Positions 39,288 through 57,185 of a stretch of DNA of 64,000 nucleotides are shown here, one piece after another (positions within the stretch are counted from its first letter, which is position 1; the number at the start of each line of letters is the position of its first letter). Under the pieces are notes generated by a model, which saw nothing but the letters and a program-made list of their open reading frames with translations, was not told the origin of the DNA and searched no databases. Made by a program: the position numbers and the translations under genes. This stretch comes from Myxococcales bacterium (GTDB lineage: Bacteria > Myxococcota_A > Polyangia > Polyangiales > Ga0077539): contig JAEUKH010000023.1 in the NCBI GenBank assembly GCA_016792845.1, forward strand, positions 1 to 64,000, written 5' to 3'.

Positions 39288-40438
39288 AGCCCGGTGCTCC
39301 ATAATTTTCCGAGCGGTTCGAGCGAGAGATGCACCTCGTTGACCGCGCCGCTGTTGCGCCCTCCGAGGCGCACGGCCTGGTCGTAGAGGGCCGTGAGCGG
39401 CGCGAAGCAGAGGGCGCCGCGTCGCACCGTGACGCGGCCGAAGAGGGCGCCCGGTCGCAGCACCTGGCGCTTGTCGCCGTAGAGGCGCTCGAGGTTGTCG
39501 ACCACGAAATTGTTCTCCTCTCGCAAGGCCACGTCGAGGGTCATCGCGGCGCCTTCGGCGTCGTAGAGGGTGGCGACGGCCCGCGCTTCCTTCTCGTCGA
39601 CGACCAGGGCGCTCAACCGGCTCGGTTCGATCATCGCGTAGACGGCTTCGAGGCCCGTCAGCACCGACACGCCGCGCTGTCGAATGCGGGCCACGAGGTC
39701 GCGCCACGAGGCCACCCGAAAGGGCGCGTAGGCCCGCAACCCGAGGTACGTGCTCGGCCGAATGGTGAGGTCTTTGTGAAGCGAGAGCCGACGGTCGGCG
39801 CTCACCTTGGGCGGGTCGAAGACGAAGCTCCCGTGAAGGAGGTCAGCCATGGCGTACCCGTCGACGCCGCCGACGCTCTGGTGCAGGAGCTGCCGCGGGT
39901 CGTTGCCGAAATACATCGTGGGCTTCGCGTTCGAGCACTCGTAGACCGCGTCGCCCGCGCCCTCGGCGGCGAAGAGGGCGGTGATGCCAACATAGTCGGT
40001 GTCGCTCACCCAACCGCTCGCGGCGAGGCACTGCAAGGTCAAGGGCGCGGGCGCGGTGACGTAGCTCCGACGCGCCTCTCCGACGAGGTCGACCATCGCC
40101 TCGGGCGAGGCGCCCGCCCGCGCGCGCGCCTTCACCTGCGCGAGGGTCAGCCAGAGCTTGTTCACCGTGCCCGTGTACTGACTCACCCGAAAGAGCGGGT
40201 CGCGGTCGAGGTAGCGACGACACTGGGTGCTCAGCGTCTCGAAGAGCCGCTCGACGGTGAAGAGGCCCGCGTTGTGCGCAGACTGTACAAGCGCGTCGAG
40301 GGCGCTCAGGCTCGCAGGGGTGAGGCGCTGGAGCCCCGTAAGACCCTGTGAGTACAAAGCATTTTCGAGATGTTCGGCGCTGCTGAGGAGGGCCCTCTGG
40401 GCCTCCGCGTCGCCGTCACTGGGGGCGCGTCGTGGCAT
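39284..40438 (-). CDS. Uncharacterised 384-residue protein, first gene of a two-gene operon
   Basis: Soluble, mixed alpha/beta by composition. Notable segments are YECSNAKPTMYFGNDPRQLLH and FGRVTVRRGALCFAPL; neither matches a family I know. No signal peptide, zinc-binding cluster or nucleotide loop. Its stop overlaps the start of the 635-residue gene (GTGA), so the two products are likely made together and may interact. It is divergent from the TPR/membrane protein gene at 40506. Confidence 0.75.
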   Translation of the reverse strand: MPRRAPSDGDAEAQRALLSSAEHLENALYSQGLTGLQRLTPASLSALDALVQSAHNAGLFTVERLFETLSTQCRRYLDRDPLFRVSQYTGTVNKLWLTLAQVKARARAGASPEAMVDLVGEARRSYVTAPAPLTLQCLAASGWVSDTDYVGITALFAAEGAGDAVYECSNAKPTMYFGNDPRQLLHQSVGGVDGYAMADLLHGSFVFDPPKVSADRRLSLHKDLTIRPSTYLGLRAYAPFRVASWRDLVARIRQRGVSVLTGLEAVYAMIEPSRLSALVVDEKEARAVATLYDAEGAAMTLDVALREENNFVVDNLERLYGDKRQVLRPGALFGRVTVRRGALCFAPLTALYDQAVRLGGRNSGAVNEVHLSLEPLGKLWSTGL

Positions 40439-40505
40439 CGGGTGAGCGGCCGAACGCTAACATTCTTCCGAGGGCTGAAAAACGCAGTTAGACTCCGGCA
40501 TCATC

Positions 40506-41384
40506 GTGAACAACGTGTCGGAGTTTGAGCCCCTGGGTCGTCGGCGGGGGCGCCTCGGGGTGGTGCTGAGCGTGTGCCTCTCGGCCTGCGCGTGGGCCTC
40601 AGCCGCGGGCGCCCAGCCTCGCGCCACCCCCGTCGACGCGCGCGGCGCGCGTGAGCACTACGAGCAGGGCACGCAGCTCTACAGCAACGGCCGCTTCGCC
40701 GAGGCGGCGGCTGAGTTTCTCCTCGCGTACAACGCCTCGCAGCGGGTCGAGCTCCTCTTCAACCTCGGGCGCGCGTACGAAGACGCCGCGATGTACACCG
40801 AGGCCCTCGACGCCTACGAGCGCTTCGACCGCGCAGGGGCCCCGGGGGTCGAGCGCGCCCAGCTCCAGGGCCGCATCAGCATCGTGAGGGCTCGCCTCGC
40901 CGCGCAACGCCCCGCCCCCAACACAGTCGTCAACACGGGCAATGTAAACACTGTCAACATTGTCCCGAACCGCACTCAGGGCCCGGGGCCGACGCCGGGG
41001 CCGACGCCTCGCCCGTCGCGCGCGCGGCCGACGCTGTCGTACGTCCTTCTTGGCGCCGGGGGCGCGCTGGTGCTCACCGCGGTGCCCTTCTGGCTCCTCG
41101 CGAACGGCCGACTCAGCGACCTCGAACCGTACTGCGTCGACACGGTTTGTTCGCCCAACGCCGCGGTGGGGCCGCGCACCGAGTCCGAGCTTACGAGCCT
41201 CCGCGACGAGGGCAAGACCTACGCCCTGGTGGGCGACATCTTCCTCGGGGTAGGCCTCGCGACCGCCGCGGCGGGGGTGATCACCCTGGTGGTTCGAGGC
41301 AGCGCACGGAGCCCGGCCAATGTTCACCCCAGCGCGAGCCTCGTGCGCGGCGGTGCGACCTTGGGCGTGGGCTTCAATTTCTAG
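40506..41384 (+). CDS. TPR-containing exported protein with C-terminal membrane helices
   Basis: 292 residues. An N-terminal hydrophobic stretch (VVLSVCLSACAWASAAGA) ends near AQP. TPR-like helices occupy ~45-135 (AREHYEQGTQLYSNGRFAEA, ELLFNLGRAYEDAAMYTEAL). An Asn/Thr/Pro linker follows, then two hydrophobic segments (YVLLGAGGALVLTAVPFWLL and LVGDIFLGVGLATAAAGVIT). This architecture is frequent in myxobacteria without known function. GTG 40506 lacks a good ribosome site; GTG 40515 is possible. The linker codons hold the near-palindrome at 40941. Confidence 0.78.
   Translation: MNNVSEFEPLGRRRGRLGVVLSVCLSACAWASAAGAQPRATPVDARGAREHYEQGTQLYSNGRFAEAAAEFLLAYNASQRVELLFNLGRAYEDAAMYTEALDAYERFDRAGAPGVERAQLQGRISIVRARLAAQRPAPNTVVNTGNVNTVNIVPNRTQGPGPTPGPTPRPSRARPTLSYVLLGAGGALVLTAVPFWLLANGRLSDLEPYCVDTVCSPNAAVGPRTESELTSLRDEGKTYALVGDIFLGVGLATAAAGVITLVVRGSARSPANVHPSASLVRGGATLGVGFNF
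40941..40961. repeat. 21-bp near-palindrome in TPR protein linker
   Basis: AATGTAAACA-C-TGTCAACATT, symmetric except two pairs. It matches the 7530-7550 sequence at 18 of 21 positions although the host proteins are unrelated. Confidence 0.7.
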
Positions 41385-42379
41385 CGCTCAGGGCGGCCGA
41401 GGGCTGTGAGCCGTGCCCGGGCGCGGGTGGCGCGCTCGCCTGTAGGTTCGAGCCGGAGGCAGGCCTGCAAGGCCGCGATGGCGCCGGCGGTGTCGCGGGC
41501 CGCGAGGCGAATGAGGGCGTGGAGGTAGTGCAAACCCGCGTCGTTGGGGCGCAACCCCAGGGCCTCGGTGATGCGCGTCTCGGCCTGGGCGAGCTGGTTG
41601 GCCGCGGCGTGGGCCTGGGCCAGCTCACCCAAGGTCACGGGTGACGGCGGCGATTGGAGCGCGCGGGCCCGAGACAGCGCCCGCACGGCCCCAGGGGCGT
41701 CGCCGAGCTGGCGCAAGAGCGGCCCGGCTTCGGCCAACGAGGCTGCATCGCGGTCGGCACGGCGCACGGCTTCACGGAGGCTCTGGAGCGCCTCGGTGTG
41801 GGCCGGTGAGCCCCCTGCGGGGCGGGCGCTCGCGAGGGCCGCGGCGAGGCTCAAGAGCGGCGCGGGGTCATCGCGGAGGTGTCGCGCGGCGTTGCGGTAC
41901 GCGACGATGGCCTCTGCGAGGGCGCCGCGCTCTTCGAGGCAGAGCCCGAGGGCCTGGTGGGCTTCGCCGAGTGAGGGCGCGAGCCTGATCGCTTCACGGA
42001 GCGCGGCGACGGCGTCGTCGAGGCGGCGGAGCGCCCGGAGCGTGGCGCCGAGCTCGGCGTGCGCCTCGGCCATGGCAGGGTTGAGTCGGATGGCCTCACG
42101 AAAGAGCGGCTCGGCTTGGGCGAACTGCCCCTGACGGAAGCTCACCTCGCCGAGGTAGAAGACCGGGCGGGGGTCGCGCGGGTCGAGCCGACGGGCCGCC
42201 TCGAAGTGCGGCAAAGCACCAGTGAAATCACCACGTTGGAGCAGGGTATCGCCCTGCGAGAAGGCCCGCTCGGCCGGGGTCGGCTCAGGCTGCTGACCCC
42301 GAATCGGGATCGGCAGCCGAGGCTGAGCCGCGGCCAAGGTCGGGAGCGCACACACCACCATCACCAAGGGCCAACGCAT
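41381..42379 (-). CDS. Secreted or periplasmic TPR-repeat protein
   Basis: 332 residues from ATG 42379, which gives signal peptide MRWPLVMVVCALPTLAAAQP. Eight or so TPR-like units follow, e.g. FSQGDTLLQRGDFTGALPHF, FYLGEVSFRQGQFAQAEPLF, AHAELGATLRALRRLDDAVA. TPRs are protein-protein scaffolds; the partner is unknown. The frame is open upstream to 42433, but that part gives no signal. It is convergent with the previous TPR gene (4-base overlap). Confidence 0.82.
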   Translation of the reverse strand: MRWPLVMVVCALPTLAAAQPRLPIPIRGQQPEPTPAERAFSQGDTLLQRGDFTGALPHFEAARRLDPRDPRPVFYLGEVSFRQGQFAQAEPLFREAIRLNPAMAEAHAELGATLRALRRLDDAVAALREAIRLAPSLGEAHQALGLCLEERGALAEAIVAYRNAARHLRDDPAPLLSLAAALASARPAGGSPAHTEALQSLREAVRRADRDAASLAEAGPLLRQLGDAPGAVRALSRARALQSPPSPVTLGELAQAHAAANQLAQAETRITEALGLRPNDAGLHYLHALIRLAARDTAGAIAALQACLRLEPTGERATRARARLTALGRPER

Positions 42380-42473
42380 AGAGGGCCGTAAGACGCACCA
42401 ACAGGCCCGATGCGTCAACGGTGAGATGGGCAATTGGGGCCCGCGGGGCGAAGGGCGGCGCGGGGCCGCGCGG

Positions 42474-43862
42474 TCAGACCTCGAGGAGGAGCCCGTCGGG
42501 GTCTTGGAGGCTGGCGATGATGTCGTACGCGAAGGCCGCGCCGACGTGGCCGTCGACCACGCGGTGGTCGAACGAGAGCGAGAGCAGCATCACGTCGCCG
42601 ATGACGATCTGGCCGTCACGCACGACAGGCTTCTGCTTGATCTGGTGAACCCCCAAGATGCCCACCTCGGGGAAGTTGAGGATGGGCGTCGCGAAGAGGC
42701 CCCCCTGCGCGCCGAGCGAGGTGATGGTGAAGGTGCTCCCTTGGAGGTCTTCGCTCTTGACCTTGCCGTTCTTCACATCGCCGCTGAGGCGCTCGATCTC
42801 GCGAGCGCACTCGAGGATGCTGCGCCGGTCGGCGTTCTTCAGCACGGGCACGATGAGCCCGGCGTCAGACGAGGCCGCGATGCCGAGGTTGTAATATTTG
42901 CGGTAGACGAGCTCTTGGGTGCTCTCGTCGATGGCGCTGTTCAGAATGGGGTGACGCTTCAGCGCCGCCACCACGGCCTTCACGATGAAGGGCAGATAGG
43001 TGAGCTTGACCCCCCGGGCCTTGGCCTTGGGCTGCATCCGCTCGCGCAGACCCTTGAGCGCCGTCACGTCACACTCTTCAACAAAGGTGAAGTGCGCGGC
43101 GGTGTGCTTCGAGACCGCCATGCGCTCGGCGATCTTCTTGCGGAGCCCCGCGAAGGGCACCCGCTCTTCGAGCACCTCGCCGGCGCGGGCGGCGGGGCTC
43201 GCGATGCTGACCGGCGCGCGACCCGCCGCGACAGGCTGGAGCGCGGCAGGCGCAGCGCTCGGCGCCGAAGCCGTCGCAGGGGCCGAAGCACGGGCGTGAA
43301 AGGCCTTGACGTCGTCGCGGGTCACATGACCGCGGTGCCCCGACGGGCGCACGCGGTTGAGCTCGACCCCGAGGTCGCGGGCGAGCTTGCGCGTCGCCGG
43401 GGTGGCCAGGGCCCGCCCGCCGGGTGCCCGATAGTCGTCTGAAATCGCAGTGTTAGAAGCCGCCTGCGCGCTCACCACGGGGGCCGCCACCACCGTCGCC
43501 ACGATGGTGCCCATGCCCGGGAGCGACTCTTTGATGTCGCCCACCGCCGTCGCGGCCGGCCCTTGGTCTTTCTTCGGCGCTTCGGCGGGCGCTGCCGCGG
43601 GTGAGGGCGCCGCGGTGCCGCCGCCGAGGTCGAAGACCACCAGCACGCTGTGCACTTTGACGACCTGCCCTCTGTCGCCATGAAGGGCCGCGATGCGACC
43701 GGCCTTGGGCGAGGTGATGGTCACCGTGGCCTTGTCGGTCATCACGTCGACCATAGGCTGGTCTTCTTTGACGGTGTCACCGACCTGAACGTGCCACTCG
43801 ACGACCTCGCCCTCGGTGACGCCCTCGCCGATGTCAGGCAGCTTGAACTCGTAACGGCTCAT
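42474..43862 (-). CDS. 2-oxoacid dehydrogenase complex E2 (dihydrolipoyl acyltransferase)
   Basis: Core subunit that takes the acyl group from E1 onto its lipoyl arm and passes it to CoA. 462 residues. One lipoyl domain (1-80) with the lipoylated Lys44 in MTDKATVTI, an Ala/Pro linker, an E1/E3-binding domain (~150-190, ATPATRKLARDLGVELNRV), a second linker and the catalytic domain, ending with the active-site HRVVDG (His433, Asp437). A single lipoyl domain and the PDIGEGVTEGEVVEW opening fit branched-chain-type E2. It is third in the order E1-alpha, E1-beta, E2. No E3 gene is in the window. Confidence 0.93.
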   Translation of the reverse strand: MSRYEFKLPDIGEGVTEGEVVEWHVQVGDTVKEDQPMVDVMTDKATVTITSPKAGRIAALHGDRGQVVKVHSVLVVFDLGGGTAAPSPAAAPAEAPKKDQGPAATAVGDIKESLPGMGTIVATVVAAPVVSAQAASNTAISDDYRAPGGRALATPATRKLARDLGVELNRVRPSGHRGHVTRDDVKAFHARASAPATASAPSAAPAALQPVAAGRAPVSIASPAARAGEVLEERVPFAGLRKKIAERMAVSKHTAAHFTFVEECDVTALKGLRERMQPKAKARGVKLTYLPFIVKAVVAALKRHPILNSAIDESTQELVYRKYYNLGIAASSDAGLIVPVLKNADRRSILECAREIERLSGDVKNGKVKSEDLQGSTFTITSLGAQGGLFATPILNFPEVGILGVHQIKQKPVVRDGQIVIGDVMLLSLSFDHRVVDGHVGAAFAYDIIASLQDPDGLLLEV

Positions 43863-43900
43863 GATTCGCTCCTCAAAGTGCGTAGTCTTGAATGCGGCGC

Positions 43901-44875
43901 TCAGAAACGAGCCGTTTCGATCAACGCCGGGAGAATACGACCCGCCAATGGGAGGTAATCCATCTCAAGTGTATACGGGAAGGGCGTGTCGTACCCGGTG
44001 ACCCGCACCGGCGGCGCCTCAAGGTGCAAGAAGGCCTTCTCATTGATGAGCGCCACGAGCTCGGCGCCGAACCCGCACGACTTCGGCGCCTCGTGCACGA
44101 TCACCACGCGGCCGGTCTTCTTCACCGACGCGACGATGGTGTCGATGTCGACCGGCCAGAGCGTGCGAAGGTCGACCACCTCGACGTCGATGCCCTGGGC
44201 CGCGGCCTGGTTGGCCGCCTCGATGGCCTCGTAGAGCATCGCGCCCCAGGCCAGGAGCGTCACCTGGGTGCCCGGGCGCACCACCTTGGCCTGCGAGAGC
44301 GGCACGGTGTAATCGCCCTCGGGCACGTCGCTCTTGGCCGCGCGGTAGATGCGCTTGGGCTCAAAGAAGAGCACCGGGTCTTCGTCGCGCAGGGCCGAGA
44401 GCAAGAGCCCCTTGGCGTCGTAGGGGTTCGACGGGCACACCACCTTGAGCCCCGGGGTGTGAATGAAATACGCCTCGGGCGACTGCGAGTGATAATGCCC
44501 GCCGCGGATGCCGCCGCCCACCGGCGTGCGGATCACCATCTTCGCCGGGTACTCGCCGCCCGAGCGATAGCGAAACTTGGCCAGCTCTGACACGATCTGG
44601 TCAAACGCGGGGAAGATGAAATCTGAGAACTGAATCTCGGGCACCGGGCGCATGCCGTAGAGGGCCATGCCGATGGCGGTGCCGATGATGCCGCCCTCGC
44701 TGAGCGGCGTGTCGATGACGCGCTCGGCGCCGAACTCGTCTTGGAGGCCCTGGGTCACGCGGAAGACGCCACCCACCTTGCCAACGTCTTCACCCATCAA
44801 CACAACGCGGGAATCGCGCTTCATCTCAACGCGAAGCGCGTCATTGATGGCCTGAACCATGTTCATCTGCGGCAT
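43901..44875 (-). CDS. 2-oxoacid dehydrogenase E1 component, beta subunit
   Basis: 324 residues. Typical motifs MGEDVGKVGGVFRVTQGL, DTPLSEGGIIGTAIGMALYG, GIRGGHYHSQSPEAYF and KVVCPSNPYDAKGLL. Together with E1-alpha it forms the thiamine-diphosphate-dependent decarboxylase, probably alpha2beta2. The sequence style fits branched-chain or pyruvate E1; substrate cannot be separated by eye. The gap to E1-alpha is 51 bases and to E2 38 bases, consistent with one operon. Confidence 0.93.
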   Translation of the reverse strand: MPQMNMVQAINDALRVEMKRDSRVVLMGEDVGKVGGVFRVTQGLQDEFGAERVIDTPLSEGGIIGTAIGMALYGMRPVPEIQFSDFIFPAFDQIVSELAKFRYRSGGEYPAKMVIRTPVGGGIRGGHYHSQSPEAYFIHTPGLKVVCPSNPYDAKGLLLSALRDEDPVLFFEPKRIYRAAKSDVPEGDYTVPLSQAKVVRPGTQVTLLAWGAMLYEAIEAANQAAAQGIDVEVVDLRTLWPVDIDTIVASVKKTGRVVIVHEAPKSCGFGAELVALINEKAFLHLEAPPVRVTGYDTPFPYTLEMDYLPLAGRILPALIETARF

Positions 44876-44926
44876 TGCAGCTATGCTCCGTACTCGGCTG
44901 AATCGTTTCGGCGTAGGTGAAGGGGC

Positions 44927-46033
44927 TCAGTGACCGCCGTGCCCGGCGGCGCGGGGCGCGTGCTGCGCTTCGGCGTGCTGCTCGACGAGGTGCCAGGGCT
45001 TCTCGGCGTAGACCTCATCGAACATCGATTCGAGGCTCGGCGGCGCGGCCTTCTCGGCGCGCTCGACGCAGGCCTTGAACTCGGCGTCGATGCTCTCAAG
45101 AAAGGCCTTCTCTTGCGCGTCGTCCCACGCGTTGAGGGCCACGAGGTGCTTCTTCAACCGCGGGAGCGGGTCTTTGCGACGCTCATCGAGCATCTCTTGC
45201 TCCTTGCGGTACGCCTTGGGGTCGTCGCTGGTCGAGTGACCCGAGAGGCGGTAGGTGAGGCACTCGATCAGCGTGGGCCCGCCCCCGGCGCGGGCGCGCT
45301 CGACGGCGTCGCGGGTCACCTTGTAAACCGCCAAGAGGTCGTTGCCGTCGACCCGCACCGCGCGAACCCCGTAGGCGAAGCCCTTCTGCGCGAAGGTCTT
45401 CGAGCCCGTCTGGAGCTCGACCGGCACCGAGATCGCCCAACCGTTGTTACGGCACAAGAACACCGACGGAGTGTTGTAAACACCCGCGAAGTTAAGCCCG
45501 TTGTGAAACTCGTTCGAGCTCGTGGCGCCTTCGCCGAAGTACACCAGGGTGACCAGCGGGTCGTTGCGCATCTTCGCCGCCCAGGCGAAGCCCACCGCCT
45601 GGGTGATCTGCGTGCCGATGGGCGAGCTCACCGAGCCGAACTTGTACGGCTTGCCCGAATAATGGTCGGGCATCTGGCGCCCCTTCACGGGGTCGTTGCC
45701 GTTGCCGTACATGTTGTCAATGTACGTCTGGAGCGGCATCCCGCGGAGCAAGAGCGCGCCGAACTCGCGGTAACAAGGGAAGAGCCAGTCGGCGTCGGTG
45801 AGCGCCGCGGCGCTGCCCAAGATGGTGGCCTCTTCGCCCATCGAGCCGATGTGAAACCCGATACGACCCTGTCGCTGAAGCAGCACGAGGCGCTCATCGA
45901 CGCTGCGCGTGAGGAGCATCTGCTTGTACAGCGCCACCACGCGCTCAACAGGCAATTTCGGGTCGGTCGTCGGGTCAGCCAGACCGTCGGCGCCGAGCAC
46001 CGTGACCACGTCTTCGAGCACAAACTCTTCCAT
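44927..46033 (-). CDS. 2-oxoacid dehydrogenase E1 component, alpha subunit
   Basis: 368 residues. The thiamine diphosphate site is GEGATSSNEFHNGLNFA...NN (the GDG-x-NN motif in its GEG form), and GFHIGSMGEEA and RLSGHSTSDDP (phosphorylation-loop region) are family signatures. The N-terminal 30 residues have no recognised function. First of E1-alpha, E1-beta, E2; the start lies 19 bases downstream of the lipA stop, so lipA and the complex are probably co-expressed. Confidence 0.93.
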   Translation of the reverse strand: MEEFVLEDVVTVLGADGLADPTTDPKLPVERVVALYKQMLLTRSVDERLVLLQRQGRIGFHIGSMGEEATILGSAAALTDADWLFPCYREFGALLLRGMPLQTYIDNMYGNGNDPVKGRQMPDHYSGKPYKFGSVSSPIGTQITQAVGFAWAAKMRNDPLVTLVYFGEGATSSNEFHNGLNFAGVYNTPSVFLCRNNGWAISVPVELQTGSKTFAQKGFAYGVRAVRVDGNDLLAVYKVTRDAVERARAGGGPTLIECLTYRLSGHSTSDDPKAYRKEQEMLDERRKDPLPRLKKHLVALNAWDDAQEKAFLESIDAEFKACVERAEKAAPPSLESMFDEVYAEKPWHLVEQHAEAQHAPRAAGHGGH

Positions 46034-46052
46034 CTGAAGTGTACCTCAGTGA

Positions 46053-46997
46053 CTATGAGATGACCGGCAAACTGCGATGCTGTCGCGGCGGGGGCGGCGT
46101 CGACACAGCGTGCGCCTCGTGCGGCCTCAGCGCGCCGCGCACAAACGCCTCGGCGGCCTTGTAGCTCGATCGAACGAGCGGGCCCGAAGCGCAAAACGCG
46201 AAGCCCATCGCATAGGCCGCGTCTTCGTATCGCTTGAACTCATCAGGGTGAACGTACCGCAGCACCTCGTGGTGCTTCGGCGAGGGCCGCAGGTACTGCC
46301 CGAGGGTCACCACATCAACGCCCACCTCGCGGAGCTGTCGCATGCACGCGATCACCTCTTCTTCGGTCTCGCCGAGGCCCACCATGATCGAGCTCTTGGT
46401 GTATCGGGTCGGCGCGACCTTCTTCGCGTGGGCGAGCACATCGAGCGAGCGACGCATCGAACAACGCGCGTCGCGCACGGTGCGCTGGAGCCGCTCGACG
46501 GTCTCAACATTGTGGGCAAAGACGTCGGGCTCGCCGTCGAGCACCACGGTGGCGACGTCGCGCATGACGCCCTGAAAATCACCCAGCAACGCTTCAATCA
46601 AGATCTTCGGCGAGTAGCGCCGAATGGCCCGCAGCGTCTCGGCGACGTGGGCCGCGCCGCCGTCGAGCATGTCGTCGCGGTCGACCATGGTGATCACCAC
46701 GTAATCGAGGCCCATCGCGGCGATGGTGCGGCCCGTATGCTCGGGCTCGCGCGGGTCGTACGCGCCGCGCGGGTTGCCCGTGGTGACCGCGCAAAAGCGA
46801 CAACCGCGGGTGCACACGTCACCCAAGATCATGATCGTCGCGGTGCCCTCGCCCCAACACTCGCCCACGTTCGGGCAGTGAGCCTCTTCACAGACCGTGT
46901 GAAGGTCGTACTTGCGGAGGGTCTCTTTGATGTGAACGTAACGCTCCCCGCCCGGAGCCCGGACCTTCAACCATGGTGGTTTGGGAGTCGAAGTCAT
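46053..46997 (-). CDS. lipA: Lipoyl synthase
   Basis: Radical-SAM enzyme that inserts two sulfurs into octanoyl groups bound to lipoyl domains, such as that of the E2 encoded just downstream. 314 residues. Auxiliary cluster Cys36, Cys41, Cys47 (CEEAHCPNVGEC), radical-SAM cluster Cys62, Cys66, Cys69 (CTRGCRFC), and the C-terminal RSSY motif are all present. ATG 46997 was chosen since AGGTGG lies 6 bases upstream; a GTG at 47006 is less likely. No lipB is adjacent. Confidence 0.96.
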   Translation of the reverse strand: MTSTPKPPWLKVRAPGGERYVHIKETLRKYDLHTVCEEAHCPNVGECWGEGTATIMILGDVCTRGCRFCAVTTGNPRGAYDPREPEHTGRTIAAMGLDYVVITMVDRDDMLDGGAAHVAETLRAIRRYSPKILIEALLGDFQGVMRDVATVVLDGEPDVFAHNVETVERLQRTVRDARCSMRRSLDVLAHAKKVAPTRYTKSSIMVGLGETEEEVIACMRQLREVGVDVVTLGQYLRPSPKHHEVLRYVHPDEFKRYEDAAYAMGFAFCASGPLVRSSYKAAEAFVRGALRPHEAHAVSTPPPPRQHRSLPVIS

Positions 46998-47270
46998 GCG
47001 CGCCACCTGTCGTGCGACGAGCGCTCTGCCCGCTGCGGGCGCGGACCCTACTTGCGGGCTCCTGCACCGTCAACAGCGAACAAGGGCCGCACCGCCGCAC
47101 CTGCGTGGGCCCTTTCTCTCGCCCGTTCTCGTAGGGCCGACCCCGCGCGCGGTCAAAGCCCAGGCTGACGCAGCGCGGCCTCCGGCGCGGCGCAGACTGC
47201 GCTGCGGGCCGAGGGCGGTGCGGTGATGGCGAGAGAGAAGGTGCGAGGCGGGGGAAGAGCCTGCGGGGGG

Positions 47271-47301
47271 CCCTGAGGGGTGTGCGGTGACCCCCTCAGG
47301 G
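47271..47301 (-). terminator. Hairpin after rpoC, likely terminator or processing site
   Basis: Perfect 10-bp stem CCCTGAGGGG / CCCCTCAGGG with an 11-base loop, starting 15 bases after the rpoC stop. There is no T-run after it, so it is not a canonical intrinsic terminator. The rest of the 47007-47315 gap shows only lipA's ribosome site. Confidence 0.6.
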
Positions 47302-47315
47302 CGTACCCGCGAAGC

Positions 47316-51935
<4,620 letters not shown>

Positions 51936-52331
51936 GGTCTCTTCCTCCAACGACGACGGCGCGGCCCTTTCGGGAGTCGGCTGACCGCGCGGTCGTCTGT
52001 CTCTGCCATGCTGAGGCTTTGGTGCGGGCGCGATGCGCGGTCTCGGGTCGTTGGGGCGGTGACTCGCCTCGATCGGTCAGACAGACGTGCGCCTCGCTGG
52101 GGGGCCATCCTCGCGTGCGAAGCGCGAACCTTCGAGGTCTGGCCTGAGGGCCGCGCGGCGACCCTCGTCTACGTCTGTCTGCGATCGGTGTCAGCTCACC
52201 CGTCTCAACCCGAAACCGCGCACCTCACACGCCACCGAAGCCGAAACCTACTTTACAAACAACCAGCGAAACCAAAGGGCCGAGCGCCGCAGCGGCCGCG
52301 AAGGGGCAGCCGCCGCGGGCTCAGCCGACGC
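51936..52331. other. Long rpoB-rpoC spacer with an inverted repeat
   Basis: No gene-like frame. Contains inverted repeat CAGACAGACGT (52078-52088) and ACGTCTGTCTG (52171-52181), flanked on both sides by CGATCGG-like sequence, that would fold into an 11-bp stem with an 82-base loop in the transcript. The rest is unremarkable; GGAGGA near 51944 is the rpoC ribosome site. Confidence 0.6.
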
Positions 52332-56525
<4,194 letters not shown>

Positions 56526-57185
56526 CAACGTCTCCTCTAGCGGGGCGAATGGGGCGGTGCGATCTCGACCTCTGACCGATCAGCCCACCCGGCCAACGAA
56601 GACGCCCGCAAGGCCCCCTCTCGGGGCGCCCTGAGGCGAGGTCTGCGGCGGGTGGCGACCGAAGGTCACGTCGGCGGAGTAGTATGACTCGCAGGCGCGT
56701 GGGGACCTCGGCAATGCTGTCTCGCGATGCAGCGCCCCAGCGACCCGTCGATCGTGGTGGCGCTTCAGCTTGGTCAGAAACTCGGCGTCGTCACCGGCCT
56801 CATTGTGCAGGGGTCTCGTACCGTGCGCCTCGGGCGTCGAAAACGCCTTCTGTTACGCGGTAAAATGAACTCGACCGCCCATGACCATGCACAAGCGGGG
56901 CACGGTCTATGCACCAACTTCGACCGCAATGCAAGGGCCCGGCCGACGCATTCGCACAACATTCTTTCAAGCGGCGTGCCGAGCGCGGGCCCGCCGGGGG
57001 AGGGGGGCCTTGTCGGCGCGGCGGTCGCGCGCGGTCGCAGGGGTCGAGGTGACGGGAGGGGCGGCGGGGCGGGGGAGGGGGCGCGGCGGGGCGCAGGCGG
57101 CCCAAAAGCAGCGGGCCTGCCTCAGGGCCGCGCGACGCGCAGAGGCGTCATCGCGGTGACCCGTGGCAGGCCCACGGCAGAGGCT
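56526..57185. other. Long rplL-rpoB spacer
   Basis: 660 bases. The minus strand has a small hairpin CCGTGG...CCACGG (57161-57177) just after rplL, without a T-run. The plus strand has an open frame from ATG 56727 whose first ~30 codons (MQRPSDPSIVVALQLGQK...) are strongly G/C-ending, then lose this bias; it may be a remnant. Otherwise no gene, and no promoter I would call. Confidence 0.45.
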
